Shown piece by piece: positions 52,491 through 60,946 of a DNA stretch of 64,000 bases. This stretch comes from Flavobacterium daemonense (GTDB taxonomy: Bacteria > Bacteroidota > Bacteroidia > Flavobacteriales > Flavobacteriaceae). Position numbers and translations under genes: made by a program. Location of the stretch: positions 62,001 through 126,000 of the forward strand of contig NZ_VJYD01000008.1 in assembly GCF_007341385.1 (NCBI RefSeq), in the 5' to 3' direction. Within the stretch, counting starts at the first letter, position 1, and each line of letters starts with the position of its first letter. Under the pieces are notes generated by a model. That model made no database searches, was not told the origin of the DNA, and saw only the letters and a list, made by a program, of their open reading frames with translations.

Positions 52491-52517
52491 AAAAAAAAGA
52501 CGCACTGCTGTGCGTCT
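52491..52517 (-). terminator. terminator of the second HGSNAT-like gene
   Basis: AGACGCAC, loop TGCT, GTGCGTCT, with eight A on the left that form the U tract of the minus-strand transcript. 25 bases past the stop at 52542. Confidence 0.85.
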
Positions 52518-52541
52518 CTACATATATGGTTCAAAAAAAAA

Positions 52542-53813
52542 TTAAACTTTGAATATTAATTTGTTCCTGTAGAATATCCACAAAATAAATGTCCAGATAC
52601 AAACGTAAACTAACGCGCCTGCAAGTGAAGCGGTCATTGGATTACTAAAAAATGGTGCGATCCAAAAGCTGTATAAGTAATTTAATAAATTGATTTTTTC
52701 TTCAGGCTTATGCGGATTCTGAAATTCGATCATTATTAGAGCTTGCGGAATAATCTGAGAAGAGAAAAATACAATCATTGGATTAACGCCCCAAATCAAG
52801 AATAGTTTAAAGCCTTTTTTGTAATCAGTGATATCGATTATAAAATACAAAACAGTTAGGAATACAGTTGATAATCCGGTAGTATATAAAACATAACTGC
52901 TTGTCCAGAGAGATTTGTTTATTGGAAAAACAACATCCCAGATTAATCCGAAAAAAATGAGCGCAGTTCCAGCTATTCCCATTTTTTGTGCTTTTTGGAT
53001 CTTGGTCAAATCAAGCAGTAAAAGTTTGCCAATCAATAATCCTATGATTCCGTTTACGATTGATGGAATTGTGCTTAAAATCCCTTCTGGATCCCAAGTT
53101 ATTGTTTCTCGATACATATGACCTTTCAGTAAGACACTGTCCAGCCAAGCTGCCAGATTTGTGCCTTTTTCAAGATTGGCATCTCCAATTCCGGGAACTG
53201 GAATTAGTGTCATTATTGCCCAATAGCCTAGTAATAAAACTATCCCAGTAATGATTTGTGTTTTTTGAGATGTTTTTAAATACAAAAGTGAAACCACAAA
53301 ATAAACAATCGCGATTCTTTGCAATACGCCCGGAAGTCTGACATCTTGATAGGCTTTGATACCGCTGTAAGCTAAAAACAAGTAAATAATAAGAATTGAA
53401 AAAGCGAGAATGTTTTTGATTTTCGAACTAAAGTTGCCCATTAAAGCATAGCCAACACCAATTGTTAGGGCTAAACGACCAATTAAAAGTGGAATTCCTT
53501 CAAGACCAAATAATTGAATTTTTCCAAAAAAGTTAAAGAAGATTCCGAGGCAGAACATTCTTAAAGAACGAATCAGAATTTTATTGAAAGTGGTATTGTC
53601 ATAAAATTTATCTGGCATTGCAAGCGGTACTGCAACTCCCATAATAAAAATAAAAAAAGGAAAAACTAAATCGGTTGGCGTACAGCCGTTCCATTCGGAA
53701 TGCAGTAAAGGCGAGTAAACATGCCCCCAGTCTCCCGGATTGTTGACGATTGTCATTAATAAAATTGTGAGTCCACGAAAGACATCTAGCGAAATTAAGC
53801 GTTCTTTTACCAT
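52542..53813 (-). CDS. DUF5009/HGSNAT-like membrane acyltransferase
   Basis: 423 residues with ten or so hydrophobic helices. RLISLDVFRGLTILLMTIVN, the CTPTDLVFPFFIFIMGVAVPLAM block and LPGVLQRIAIVYFVVSLL are the family features also found in the 38284-39474 protein, though identity is clearly limited. This one keeps the internal RLPGVLQRIA region typical of the heparan-alpha-glucosaminide N-acetyltransferase side, which the other copy lacks. Natural substrate unknown. Confidence 0.85.
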   Translation of the reverse strand: MVKERLISLDVFRGLTILLMTIVNNPGDWGHVYSPLLHSEWNGCTPTDLVFPFFIFIMGVAVPLAMPDKFYDNTTFNKILIRSLRMFCLGIFFNFFGKIQLFGLEGIPLLIGRLALTIGVGYALMGNFSSKIKNILAFSILIIYLFLAYSGIKAYQDVRLPGVLQRIAIVYFVVSLLYLKTSQKTQIITGIVLLLGYWAIMTLIPVPGIGDANLEKGTNLAAWLDSVLLKGHMYRETITWDPEGILSTIPSIVNGIIGLLIGKLLLLDLTKIQKAQKMGIAGTALIFFGLIWDVVFPINKSLWTSSYVLYTTGLSTVFLTVLYFIIDITDYKKGFKLFLIWGVNPMIVFFSSQIIPQALIMIEFQNPHKPEEKINLLNYLYSFWIAPFFSNPMTASLAGALVYVCIWTFILWIFYRNKLIFKV

Positions 53814-53923
53814 TGGTTTTGGGTAAATTGGTTAGTTAATGTTTTTAAAAATCGCTATTTGGTTTGGAGGATAATAATTTTGAGAAGAGAGGTGGTTATT
53901 TGGTTCTCAGGAATTATTATTTA

Positions 53924-54022
53924 TTTTTTTTTTTTTTTTTGCCACGAATTACACGAATTTTCACGAATTGTTTTTTGCTTTTTTACGACTAGAAATTAGT
54001 GAAAATTAGTGCAATTCGCGGC
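53924..54022. repeat. T17 tract and CACGAATT inverted repeat
   Basis: Seventeen T (53924-53940) run directly into GCCACGAATTACACGAATTT and TCACGAATT (53941-53969). Its imperfect complement lies at 53994-54022 (25 of 29 matching). The whole forms a hairpin between the 5' region of the HGSNAT-like gene and the 3' end of bshC. Compare 6992-7048 and 1593-1660. Confidence 0.75.
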
Positions 54023-54030
54023 GAACTTTT

Positions 54031-55620
54031 TTAGATTGTTATAATGTTAAAATTCATTTCTAAAGGTTTCAGTTTTTGGATTAAAAGCGGAATCAATTGA
54101 TCGCCTTTTTCCAAATAAAATTCTGAAAAATTGCTTTGACGTTCCTGCAAACTATTATTTGGGAATAATTCGCACTGCAAATCAATCACGCGCTGCAATT
54201 CATCATTCAATTTTCTTTTTTGTGCTTTTAGTAATCGTTTTTCTAGATTTTCTAAACCTTTTGTTTGCTTTGCTTCTTGTGCTTTTACAGCACCAGAAAA
54301 TGATTTATCTGTTTGATTGGCTAAATTGTAAAGATATTCAAATTGCCCTTTTAGCTGCTCTTTTTGAGGTGTCAAATTAATAGGGAAAGCCGAAATTTTA
54401 TGCGTTATAGCATTTACTAGATTTTCCTGTTTTGTAAATAAATCTTTCCATGTCAAACCTAAATTATCGGCTTTTTTAGCTTGTTTTTCGGTAGAAAGTA
54501 GAACCGAATTACGAACTAAGAGCATTGGAAAAGTAATATTTACAGCATCAAAAAAAGATTTTAATTCCAGCCAATATGCAATTTCTCCGCCTCCGCCGAT
54601 GTAACATAAATTAGGAAGAATAATTTCCTGATACAAGGGACGCATAATTACATTTGGACTGAATTTCTCTGGATTATTTTCTAGAACCTGAAAAATTTCT
54701 TCTTTCGAAAATGATATTTTGGTATTGTTTACCAAGTATTTGTTGTTTTCAAAAATGATTCGTTCACGCAAATTATCTTCGATATAAAACAAATTAATTT
54801 CGCGCGGATTTACCTGAACTGTATAGTTTTTTAAAGATTCAATTGTTTTTTGAACCCTATTATAAGAGGTTTGTTTTTCTAATTCTTCTTTAACAAACGG
54901 AATAAAAGCTTGTTTTAAAGCAGCGTCATCTGCATCTAAAATAACTAATCCATAATTTGCGAATAAACTATTTGCTAGAAATCTTGTTGCATCGGCTAGA
55001 TTATCATGTTTCAAATAAGCATCTTCAAACAGTTTTTTTAAAATATTTGCGTTTGTATTTGAGCCTAATTCCAAAGAGTAAATTTCGAAAAACTCTGCTA
55101 AACCTTCAGTCGAAAGTCGGCCAACTGGACCGTTGCTTTCTTTATTCCATCTAAATTTTTTTCCTTTGAAATTAAAGTAATTGATTTCTTCAAAATCATG
55201 ATCTTCAGTTGCCATCCAATAAATTGGAACAAAATTATTTGCCGGATATTTCGATTTTAATTCTTTTGTCAAATTAATAGTCGAAATAATTTTATACAAA
55301 AAATACAATGGACCGCTGAACAAATTTAATTGATGTCCGGTGGTAATAGTAAATGTATTTTCTAATGCTAAAAGCTCGATATTTTGCTTCGTTAAATCCG
55401 AAACTTCAATATTTTGATATTGCTTTTTCAACGTTTCAACCAACGGAATTCGGTTGTTGTTATCAAAATTCGATTGCTTTTCCTGGATTTGTTTTTCGAA
55501 ATTCTCCAAAGTTGGAAAATTATTATATAAAGATTGAAGTGCTGGTTTTTGATCTAAATAATCTTGTATCAAGGTAGAGAAATATCCTGAGTTTTGATAG
55601 CTGATACAGTCGGTAGGCAT
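54031..55620 (-). CDS. bshC: bacillithiol synthase BshC
   Basis: 529 residues. It joins cysteine to GlcN-malate in the last step of bacillithiol synthesis. Typical sequences are TITTGHQLNLFSGPLYFLYK, PIYWMATEDHDFEEINYFN and ILPNLCYIGGGGEIAYWLEL, all of the BshC family; a helical linker follows (RLLKAQKRKLNDELQRVI). Length fits. bshA and bshB are not in this window. Thiol of this kind is known from Bacteroidota as well as Firmicutes. Confidence 0.93.
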   Translation of the reverse strand: MPTDCISYQNSGYFSTLIQDYLDQKPALQSLYNNFPTLENFEKQIQEKQSNFDNNNRIPLVETLKKQYQNIEVSDLTKQNIELLALENTFTITTGHQLNLFSGPLYFLYKIISTINLTKELKSKYPANNFVPIYWMATEDHDFEEINYFNFKGKKFRWNKESNGPVGRLSTEGLAEFFEIYSLELGSNTNANILKKLFEDAYLKHDNLADATRFLANSLFANYGLVILDADDAALKQAFIPFVKEELEKQTSYNRVQKTIESLKNYTVQVNPREINLFYIEDNLRERIIFENNKYLVNNTKISFSKEEIFQVLENNPEKFSPNVIMRPLYQEIILPNLCYIGGGGEIAYWLELKSFFDAVNITFPMLLVRNSVLLSTEKQAKKADNLGLTWKDLFTKQENLVNAITHKISAFPINLTPQKEQLKGQFEYLYNLANQTDKSFSGAVKAQEAKQTKGLENLEKRLLKAQKRKLNDELQRVIDLQCELFPNNSLQERQSNFSEFYLEKGDQLIPLLIQKLKPLEMNFNIITI

Positions 55621-55857
55621 AATTTTAGATTTATTTTTGATAGCTGTAAATTTAATGAAAATATACAGTTAAAAACGTTTTTAACGATTGCTTATGATTT
55701 GATTTTTTGTTAATGATTTTTAAACTTCATGAAATCAGGTTTTTGAATTTGGATAAAGTGGCAGTTTGTAAAATGTAAAAACACATTGAATTTGTTAAAA
55801 AGTAATTGATGTTCTGAAAGTATTTTGGTCAAATGTGAATTATTAATAATGAAACTA

Positions 55858-55865
55858 TATTTTTG
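55858..55865 (+). promoter_or_regulatory. -7 promoter box of the MHS transporter
   Basis: TATTTTTG, 29 bases before the ATG at 55895. Confidence 0.6.
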
Positions 55866-55894
55866 TAATCAAAAAAAAGTTATATCTATTTTAC

Positions 55895-57172
55895 ATGAAA
55901 ACTAACCCCGATCAAAAGAACTCATTAAAACATGTTCTTTTTGGAAGTCTAATAGGCACCACAATTGAATTTTTTGATTTTTATATTTATGCCAATGCTG
56001 CAGTATTGGTTTTCCCACAATTATTTTTCCCCGGTGCTAATTCGAGTATAGCGACTCTGGAATCGTTAGCGACTTTTTCAATTGCTTTTTTATCGCGTCC
56101 TTTAGGATCTGCATTTTTTGGACATTATGGCGATAAAATTGGACGTAAATTTACCTTGGTTGCGGCTTTGCTGACAATGGGAATTTCTACGGTTGCAATT
56201 GGATTTTTGCCGAGTTACGCCAGTATTGGTGTTGCAGCTCCCTTATTATTGATGCTTTGCAGATTTGGGCAAGGTGTTGGTTTAGGTGGTGAATGGGGTG
56301 GAGCAGTTTTGCTTGCCATCGAAAATGCGCCACCAAATAAACGTGCTTGGTACGGAATGTTTCCGCAATTGGGCGCTCCAATTGGATTGCTGCTTTCTGG
56401 CGGAACATTTTTACTGCTGACAGATTCCATGAGCAATGAAGCCTTTATGGATTATGGCTGGCGAATTCCTTTTATTGCTAGCTCTCTTTTAGTAATAGTT
56501 GGGTTTTACATCCGAACAAAAATTAATGAAACACCTTCTTTTGAAAATTCAAAAAAAGAGCACGAAGAAGTTAAGGTTCCGTTTTTAGAGATAGTGAAAT
56601 CATATAAAAACCAATTGATTTTTGGAACTTTTGCTGCCATTACCACTTTTTTGGTGTTTTATTTAATGACCGTTTTTACATTAAGCTGGGCAACTTCTGA
56701 TTTAGGAATTGTAAAAAGAGACGGATTATTGATTCAATTATTTTCGGTATTGTTTTTTGCGCTTTTTATTCCGGTTTCAGCTGTAGTTGCTGATAAAATC
56801 GGACGCCGAAAAATGCTTATTTTGGCTACAATAGCAATCGCTGTTTTCGGATTTTTCTTTTCTTATTTTTTAAGTACAGGAAATATTGCTTTAGTCGCTA
56901 CTTTCGCCTGTATTGGAATGGCCTTGATGGGATTCACGTATGGACCTCTAGGAACGTTTTTATCAGAACTGTTTCCAACGAAAGTTCGTTATTCTGGTGC
57001 ATCTTTGACGTTTAATTTGGCTGGAATTTTAGGTGCTGCTTTTGCGCCTATGATTGCAATTTACTTAGCTTCTACGTATAGTGTGAGTTATGTCGGTTTC
57101 TATTTAACTGCCGCGGCATGTATTTCGTTATTTTCGTTTTTGGTAATAAGCAAGGACGAACATAAGTTTTAA
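55895..57172 (+). CDS. MFS transporter of the metabolite:H+ symporter family
   Basis: 425 residues with 12 hydrophobic helices. GTTIEFFDFYIYANAAVLVF at the start, then RPLGSAFFGHYGDKIGRKFT (loop 2-3 motif) and GEWGGAVLLAIENAP are the MHS (ProP/KgtP/ShiA-like) signatures. It imports a small organic acid or osmolyte with protons; the substrate is not deducible. Single gene with promoter and terminator. Confidence 0.9.
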   Translation: MKTNPDQKNSLKHVLFGSLIGTTIEFFDFYIYANAAVLVFPQLFFPGANSSIATLESLATFSIAFLSRPLGSAFFGHYGDKIGRKFTLVAALLTMGISTVAIGFLPSYASIGVAAPLLLMLCRFGQGVGLGGEWGGAVLLAIENAPPNKRAWYGMFPQLGAPIGLLLSGGTFLLLTDSMSNEAFMDYGWRIPFIASSLLVIVGFYIRTKINETPSFENSKKEHEEVKVPFLEIVKSYKNQLIFGTFAAITTFLVFYLMTVFTLSWATSDLGIVKRDGLLIQLFSVLFFALFIPVSAVVADKIGRRKMLILATIAIAVFGFFFSYFLSTGNIALVATFACIGMALMGFTYGPLGTFLSELFPTKVRYSGASLTFNLAGILGAAFAPMIAIYLASTYSVSYVGFYLTAAACISLFSFLVISKDEHKF

Positions 57173-57205
57173 TTTTTTTTACCCTTAGTTGGTAAAATTT
57201 ATATA

Positions 57206-57247
57206 AAGTCTGCAATTTTGAGTTTTATCAGGATTGCAGACTTTTTT
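57206..57247 (+). terminator. terminator of the MHS transporter
   Basis: AAGTCTGCAAT, loop of sixteen, ATTGCAGACTT followed by more T. 34 bases after the stop. Confidence 0.82.
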
Positions 57248-57311
57248 CTGTTTAAAATTTAAACCAAAAAGACCTTCGCAATCTTTCGCTAAAAAGTCGC
57301 TAAATATCTCG

Positions 57312-57319
57312 TATTTTTG
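57312..57319 (+). promoter_or_regulatory. -7 promoter box of the radical SAM gene
   Basis: TATTTTTG, 16 bases before the TTG start at 57336. Confidence 0.55.
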
Positions 57320-57335
57320 CAGAAAATAATTCCCT

Positions 57336-59534
57336 TTGAAAACAAAACTTTTTATAATTACACCGCCTTTTACTCAACTGAATACTCCGTATCCGGCAAC
57401 GGCGTATATAAAAGGTTTTCTGAATACTAAAAATATCGAATCTGTTCAAGCAGATTTAGGTATTGATGTTATTTTGGAATTGTTTTCGAAAAAAGGTCTT
57501 CAAGATTTATTTCAATCGATCAACCATCAACCAACAACTGACAACTGCAAAAGAATCTTTGCTTTACAAGATGAATACATTAAAACGATTGATCCGGTAA
57601 TTCAGTTTTTGCAGGGAAAAAATCCAACGCTGGCTTTGCAAATTTGCCAGGAAGATTTCTTGCCAGAAGCTTCTCGTTTTGCGCAATTAGAAGAGCTAGA
57701 TTGGGCTTTCGGGACAATGGGAACTCAGGATAAAGCGAAACATTTGGCTACTTTATATCTTGAAGATATCTCGGATTTTATTGTAGAATGTGTCGATGAA
57801 AATTTTGGCTTTAGCCGATATGCTGAACGTTTAGGCCGAAGTGCCAATTCTTTTGATGAATTATACAAAGCGCTTCAGCAGGAACCAACTTATATTGATT
57901 CGATTTTGATTTCGCTTTTAAAAGCTAAAATTGAGGCAATAAAACCAACCTTGTTTTTAATTTCTGTTCCGTTTCCGGGAAATTTATACAGCGCTTTTCG
58001 ATGTGCGCAATGGGTGAAACAAAACTATCCTGAAATTAAAATTTCAATGGGTGGCGGTTTCCCAAATACCGAATTGCGTTCGCTTTCTGATCAACGCGTT
58101 TTTGCATTTTTCGATTTCGTTACTTTAGACGATGGTGAAGTTCCAATTGAAGAACTTGTTGAAAATTTATCATCCCGAGCGGGGTCGAGGGACGAGAAGC
58201 GTTATAAAAGAACATTTTTATTAGAAAATGGAGAAGTTGTTTACAAAAACAATTCTCTAAAACACGATTATAAACAAGCTTATGTAGGAACTCCAGACTA
58301 TTCCGATTTGCCTTTGGATAAATATATTTCGGTTATCGAAATCGTAAATCCGATGCATAGAATGTGGAGTGACGGGCGTTGGAATAAGCTCACGATGGCG
58401 CATGGCTGTTATTGGGGAAAATGTACTTTTTGCGATATTTCTTTAGATTATATAAAAGTGTATGAGCCCGTTGCAGCAAGTTTGCTTTGTGATCGAATGG
58501 AGGAATTAATTGAGCAGACAGGACAAAACGGATTTCATTTTGTTGATGAAGCTGCACCACCAGCTTTGATGCGTGCTGTCGCTCTCGAAATTTTAAAACG
58601 AAAACTGGCGGTAACGTGGTGGACAAACATTCGATTTGAAAAAAGTTTTTCAAAAGATTTATGTCTGCTTTTAAAAGCTTCTGGCTGTATTGCAGTTTCT
58701 GGAGGTTTAGAAGTTGCTTCAGACCGACTTTTGAAATTAATTGATAAAGGTGTTACAGTTGAACAAGTTGCAAAGGTAACTCGTAATTTTACTGAAGCCG
58801 GAATTATGGTTCATGCCTATTTAATGTATGGATATCCAACTCAGACTATTCAAGAAACCGTTGATAGTCTTGAAATGGTTCGTCAATTGTTTGAAGCGGG
58901 CGTTTTGCAATCTGGATTTTGGCATCAATTTGCTTTGACGGCGCATAGTCCTGTTGGATTATATCCGGAAAAATTTGGCGTAACCAAAAAAACAGAAGTT
59001 ATTGGAACTTTCGCTAATAATGATATTGAATACACAGATTCAACAGGAATCAATCACGATAAATTTAGCTTCGGATTGAAAAAATCGCTTTTTAATTTTA
59101 TGCACGGAATCTGTTTTGATTATGAATTGCAGGATTGGTTTGATTTTAAGATTCCGAAAACAAAGATCCATCCCGATTTTATTTTTAATGCTTTAGAAGA
59201 ACAAAACGATTTCTATACAAAACCAAATGCAAAAGTGGTTTGGCTTGGTGGAAAACCTTCATCAGAAATCTTCACGAAATCGAAAAAAGGAAGAAGCTGG
59301 GAAATGATGTCCTTGACTTTTCATGATAAAAAAGAGAGTTTTACGATTCAAACAAGCAAAGATGAAGGCGAATGGTTGCTTTCAATTTTGACAACTATTT
59401 CGGTTTCAGCTCCTAAAAGCTATACTTTTCAAGAGGTAAAAAATGATTTCGAAACTTCATTAGAGGATTTTGAATTGTTTTGGTATTCAAAACCTGTGAA
59501 TACGTTGCGTGAATTTGGATTGTTGGTGTTGTGA
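57336..59534 (+). CDS. B12-binding-type radical SAM protein
   Basis: 732 residues from a TTG start. The N-terminal half (about 1-290) has LFIITPPFTQLNTPYPATAY and ISMGGGFPNTELR, the cobalamin-binding Rossmann-like layout, but I see no clear DxHxxG. The iron-sulphur motif is Cys358, Cys363, Cys366 in GCYWGKCTFCD: spacing Cys-x4-Cys-x2-Cys, one longer than canonical. SAM-site pieces GGLEVASDRLL and AYLMYGYPTQT follow. The product is unknown. Codons 279-289 (SSRAGSRDEKR) come from a GC-rich palindrome-like insert. Confidence 0.8.
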   Translation: MKTKLFIITPPFTQLNTPYPATAYIKGFLNTKNIESVQADLGIDVILELFSKKGLQDLFQSINHQPTTDNCKRIFALQDEYIKTIDPVIQFLQGKNPTLALQICQEDFLPEASRFAQLEELDWAFGTMGTQDKAKHLATLYLEDISDFIVECVDENFGFSRYAERLGRSANSFDELYKALQQEPTYIDSILISLLKAKIEAIKPTLFLISVPFPGNLYSAFRCAQWVKQNYPEIKISMGGGFPNTELRSLSDQRVFAFFDFVTLDDGEVPIEELVENLSSRAGSRDEKRYKRTFLLENGEVVYKNNSLKHDYKQAYVGTPDYSDLPLDKYISVIEIVNPMHRMWSDGRWNKLTMAHGCYWGKCTFCDISLDYIKVYEPVAASLLCDRMEELIEQTGQNGFHFVDEAAPPALMRAVALEILKRKLAVTWWTNIRFEKSFSKDLCLLLKASGCIAVSGGLEVASDRLLKLIDKGVTVEQVAKVTRNFTEAGIMVHAYLMYGYPTQTIQETVDSLEMVRQLFEAGVLQSGFWHQFALTAHSPVGLYPEKFGVTKKTEVIGTFANNDIEYTDSTGINHDKFSFGLKKSLFNFMHGICFDYELQDWFDFKIPKTKIHPDFIFNALEEQNDFYTKPNAKVVWLGGKPSSEIFTKSKKGRSWEMMSLTFHDKKESFTIQTSKDEGEWLLSILTTISVSAPKSYTFQEVKNDFETSLEDFELFWYSKPVNTLREFGLLVL
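58171..58199 (+). repeat. palindromic repeat fragment inside the radical SAM gene
   Basis: CATCCCGAGCGGGGTCGAGG then GACGAGAAG. Its CCGAG...GTCGAGG layout is like the extragenic palindromes of Bacteroidota and like the CATTCCGAGGAACGAGG core at 59994-60010. It is much richer in G and C than its neighbours and keeps the frame open. Confidence 0.5.
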
Positions 59535-59578
59535 TTTAAAGAATTTTCTTATTTTTATTAAAATTAGAAATTCTATTT

Positions 59579-59893
59579 ATGCATTATCAAGAAGGCTATC
59601 ATACTTACTATATTTATATTTTAACGAATAAAGCTAAAACAGTTTTTTACACTGGAGTTTCTAATAATTTAAGGAAAAGGTTAAATCAGCATCAAGAAAA
59701 TATTTTATCAAAAAATAAGACATTTGCTTCACAGTATAATGCTCAATTTTTATTGTTTTATGAAAAATTTACTTGGATTCAAGAGGCAATTTCAAGAGAG
59801 AAGGAAATAAAAGGTTGGAATCGAAATAAAAAACTTGAATTAATAAAAACAATTAATGCTGATTTCTGTTTTTTGAATTACTTATTTGAGTAG
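59579..59893 (+). CDS. GIY-YIG nuclease-domain protein
   Basis: 104 residues, a single GIY-YIG domain (UvrC/URI superfamily). YYIYIL and FYTGVS form the two GIY/YIG halves (about 11-31), LRKRLNQHQ supplies the conserved Arg, and EAISREKEIKGWNRNKKLEL the catalytic Glu region. No DNA-binding module or partner subunit is encoded next to it. Such short proteins are common and often of unknown role. Here a 38-bp inverted repeat starts eight bases after the stop, and a related-looking fragment lies in the gene before. Confidence 0.88.
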   Translation: MHYQEGYHTYYIYILTNKAKTVFYTGVSNNLRKRLNQHQENILSKNKTFASQYNAQFLLFYEKFTWIQEAISREKEIKGWNRNKKLELIKTINADFCFLNYLFE

Positions 59894-59900
59894 CATTACG

Positions 59901-60028
59901 GAGTTACTTGTGGTGATTCCTCGTTCCTCGGAATGACATACTTTGTGGTTATTTAAAAAAAATATATAACAGAGAATTTTCCGTCCAGTTTGTCATTCCG
60001 AGGAACGAGGAATCTCCGCAAGTAGCTC
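59901..60028. repeat. 38-bp inverted repeat next to the GIY-YIG gene
   Basis: Arms 59901-59938 and 59991-60028 are complementary at 35 of 38 positions around a 52-base AT-rich spacer. Each arm holds GATTCCTCGTTCCTCGGAAT GACA (24 identical bases) plus a CTACTTG-like end. The arm contains a smaller palindrome, CCGAGGAACGAGG-type. It also separates the convergent nuclease and MBL-fold genes, so it could end transcripts. Confidence 0.85.
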
Positions 60029-60058
60029 GCCAAAGATTTTCAAAAGTGTATAAAAAAA

Positions 60059-60823
60059 TCAATACTCCACAAAAGTCCCATCAGCAGGAACGGCAGTTTT
60101 TGATAACAGATTGTTTTCTGCCAAAGCCGTTTTCAAATCCTCTCGTTTAGTTGGACAGTGATTTAGTGCTTCAAGGTGATTGGCAAAAACATTTCCGGGT
60201 GCAAGTGCGGCAAATTTCAAAATATCATTCATTCGCATCAATAAAGGCTGGCCAATATCTAATCGCGCGGTTCCGCAAGCAACAGTCGAAATATCGGGTT
60301 TTAGCTCGATTAGTACTTTTTGTACATCATCTGTAAAAATAGTGTCAGAGCTTATGTAAATTGATTTTTCGTTTGCTAATTCAATGTAAAAACCCATCAC
60401 ATTTCCCATCAATTTTGCTATAAAACCGTAACCATGACGCGCCGGAATGCCGATAATTCTTCCGTCCAAAAAAGGTTGAGGTTCCCAGTAATTTAAAGTC
60501 TGAACGATTTTAAGGCCTCTTTTGGTCAATTCTTTTTCATCTTTTGAACTGCATACAACTGGAATACTTTTTCGTCTTAAATAGACTTCGCCGGCTTTGT
60601 CAATATGATCAGGATGCAAGTGTGTAATTAAACAAATCGTTACTCGACTTAAAATTTCCCGGCTGTTTTTAGGTAAAGAAACAAGTGGATTTCTTTTTGG
60701 ATTATATCGAAAGATTGTAAATGGCGGAATCGTTTTTCTTTTTCCTAACATCGGGTCAACCAAAATCACATGTTGCTCCGTTTCAATAACTAAAGTAGCG
60801 TTACGTAAATGATGTAATTTCAT
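60059..60823 (-). CDS. MBL-fold metallo-hydrolase
   Basis: 254 residues. Metal motif THLHPDHIDKAG gives His68, His70, Asp72, His73. The later SSDTIFTDD and FANHLEALNHCPTKREDL fit the UlaG/lactonase-like branch of the superfamily (L-ascorbate-6-phosphate lactonase or phosphodiesterase relatives). Substrate unknown. Transcribed alone, convergent with the GIY-YIG gene. Confidence 0.85.
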   Translation of the reverse strand: MKLHHLRNATLVIETEQHVILVDPMLGKRKTIPPFTIFRYNPKRNPLVSLPKNSREILSRVTICLITHLHPDHIDKAGEVYLRRKSIPVVCSSKDEKELTKRGLKIVQTLNYWEPQPFLDGRIIGIPARHGYGFIAKLMGNVMGFYIELANEKSIYISSDTIFTDDVQKVLIELKPDISTVACGTARLDIGQPLLMRMNDILKFAALAPGNVFANHLEALNHCPTKREDLKTALAENNLLSKTAVPADGTFVEY

Positions 60824-60946
60824 ATCGGGGAAAATTAGAACTTAAAAATACGAAGATTTTTCAAAATCTTTTTACAGTTTTTTCTATATTTTTATCAGAA
60901 TTGTTAAGAATTGCTTACAAAAATGATTCCTCCAGTCAGATTATAA

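Noticed and set aside
59579..59893. GIY-YIG gene as a homing endonuclease in an intron
   Set aside because: No intron or intein borders or interrupted host gene are visible; the gene stands in an ordinary spacer.
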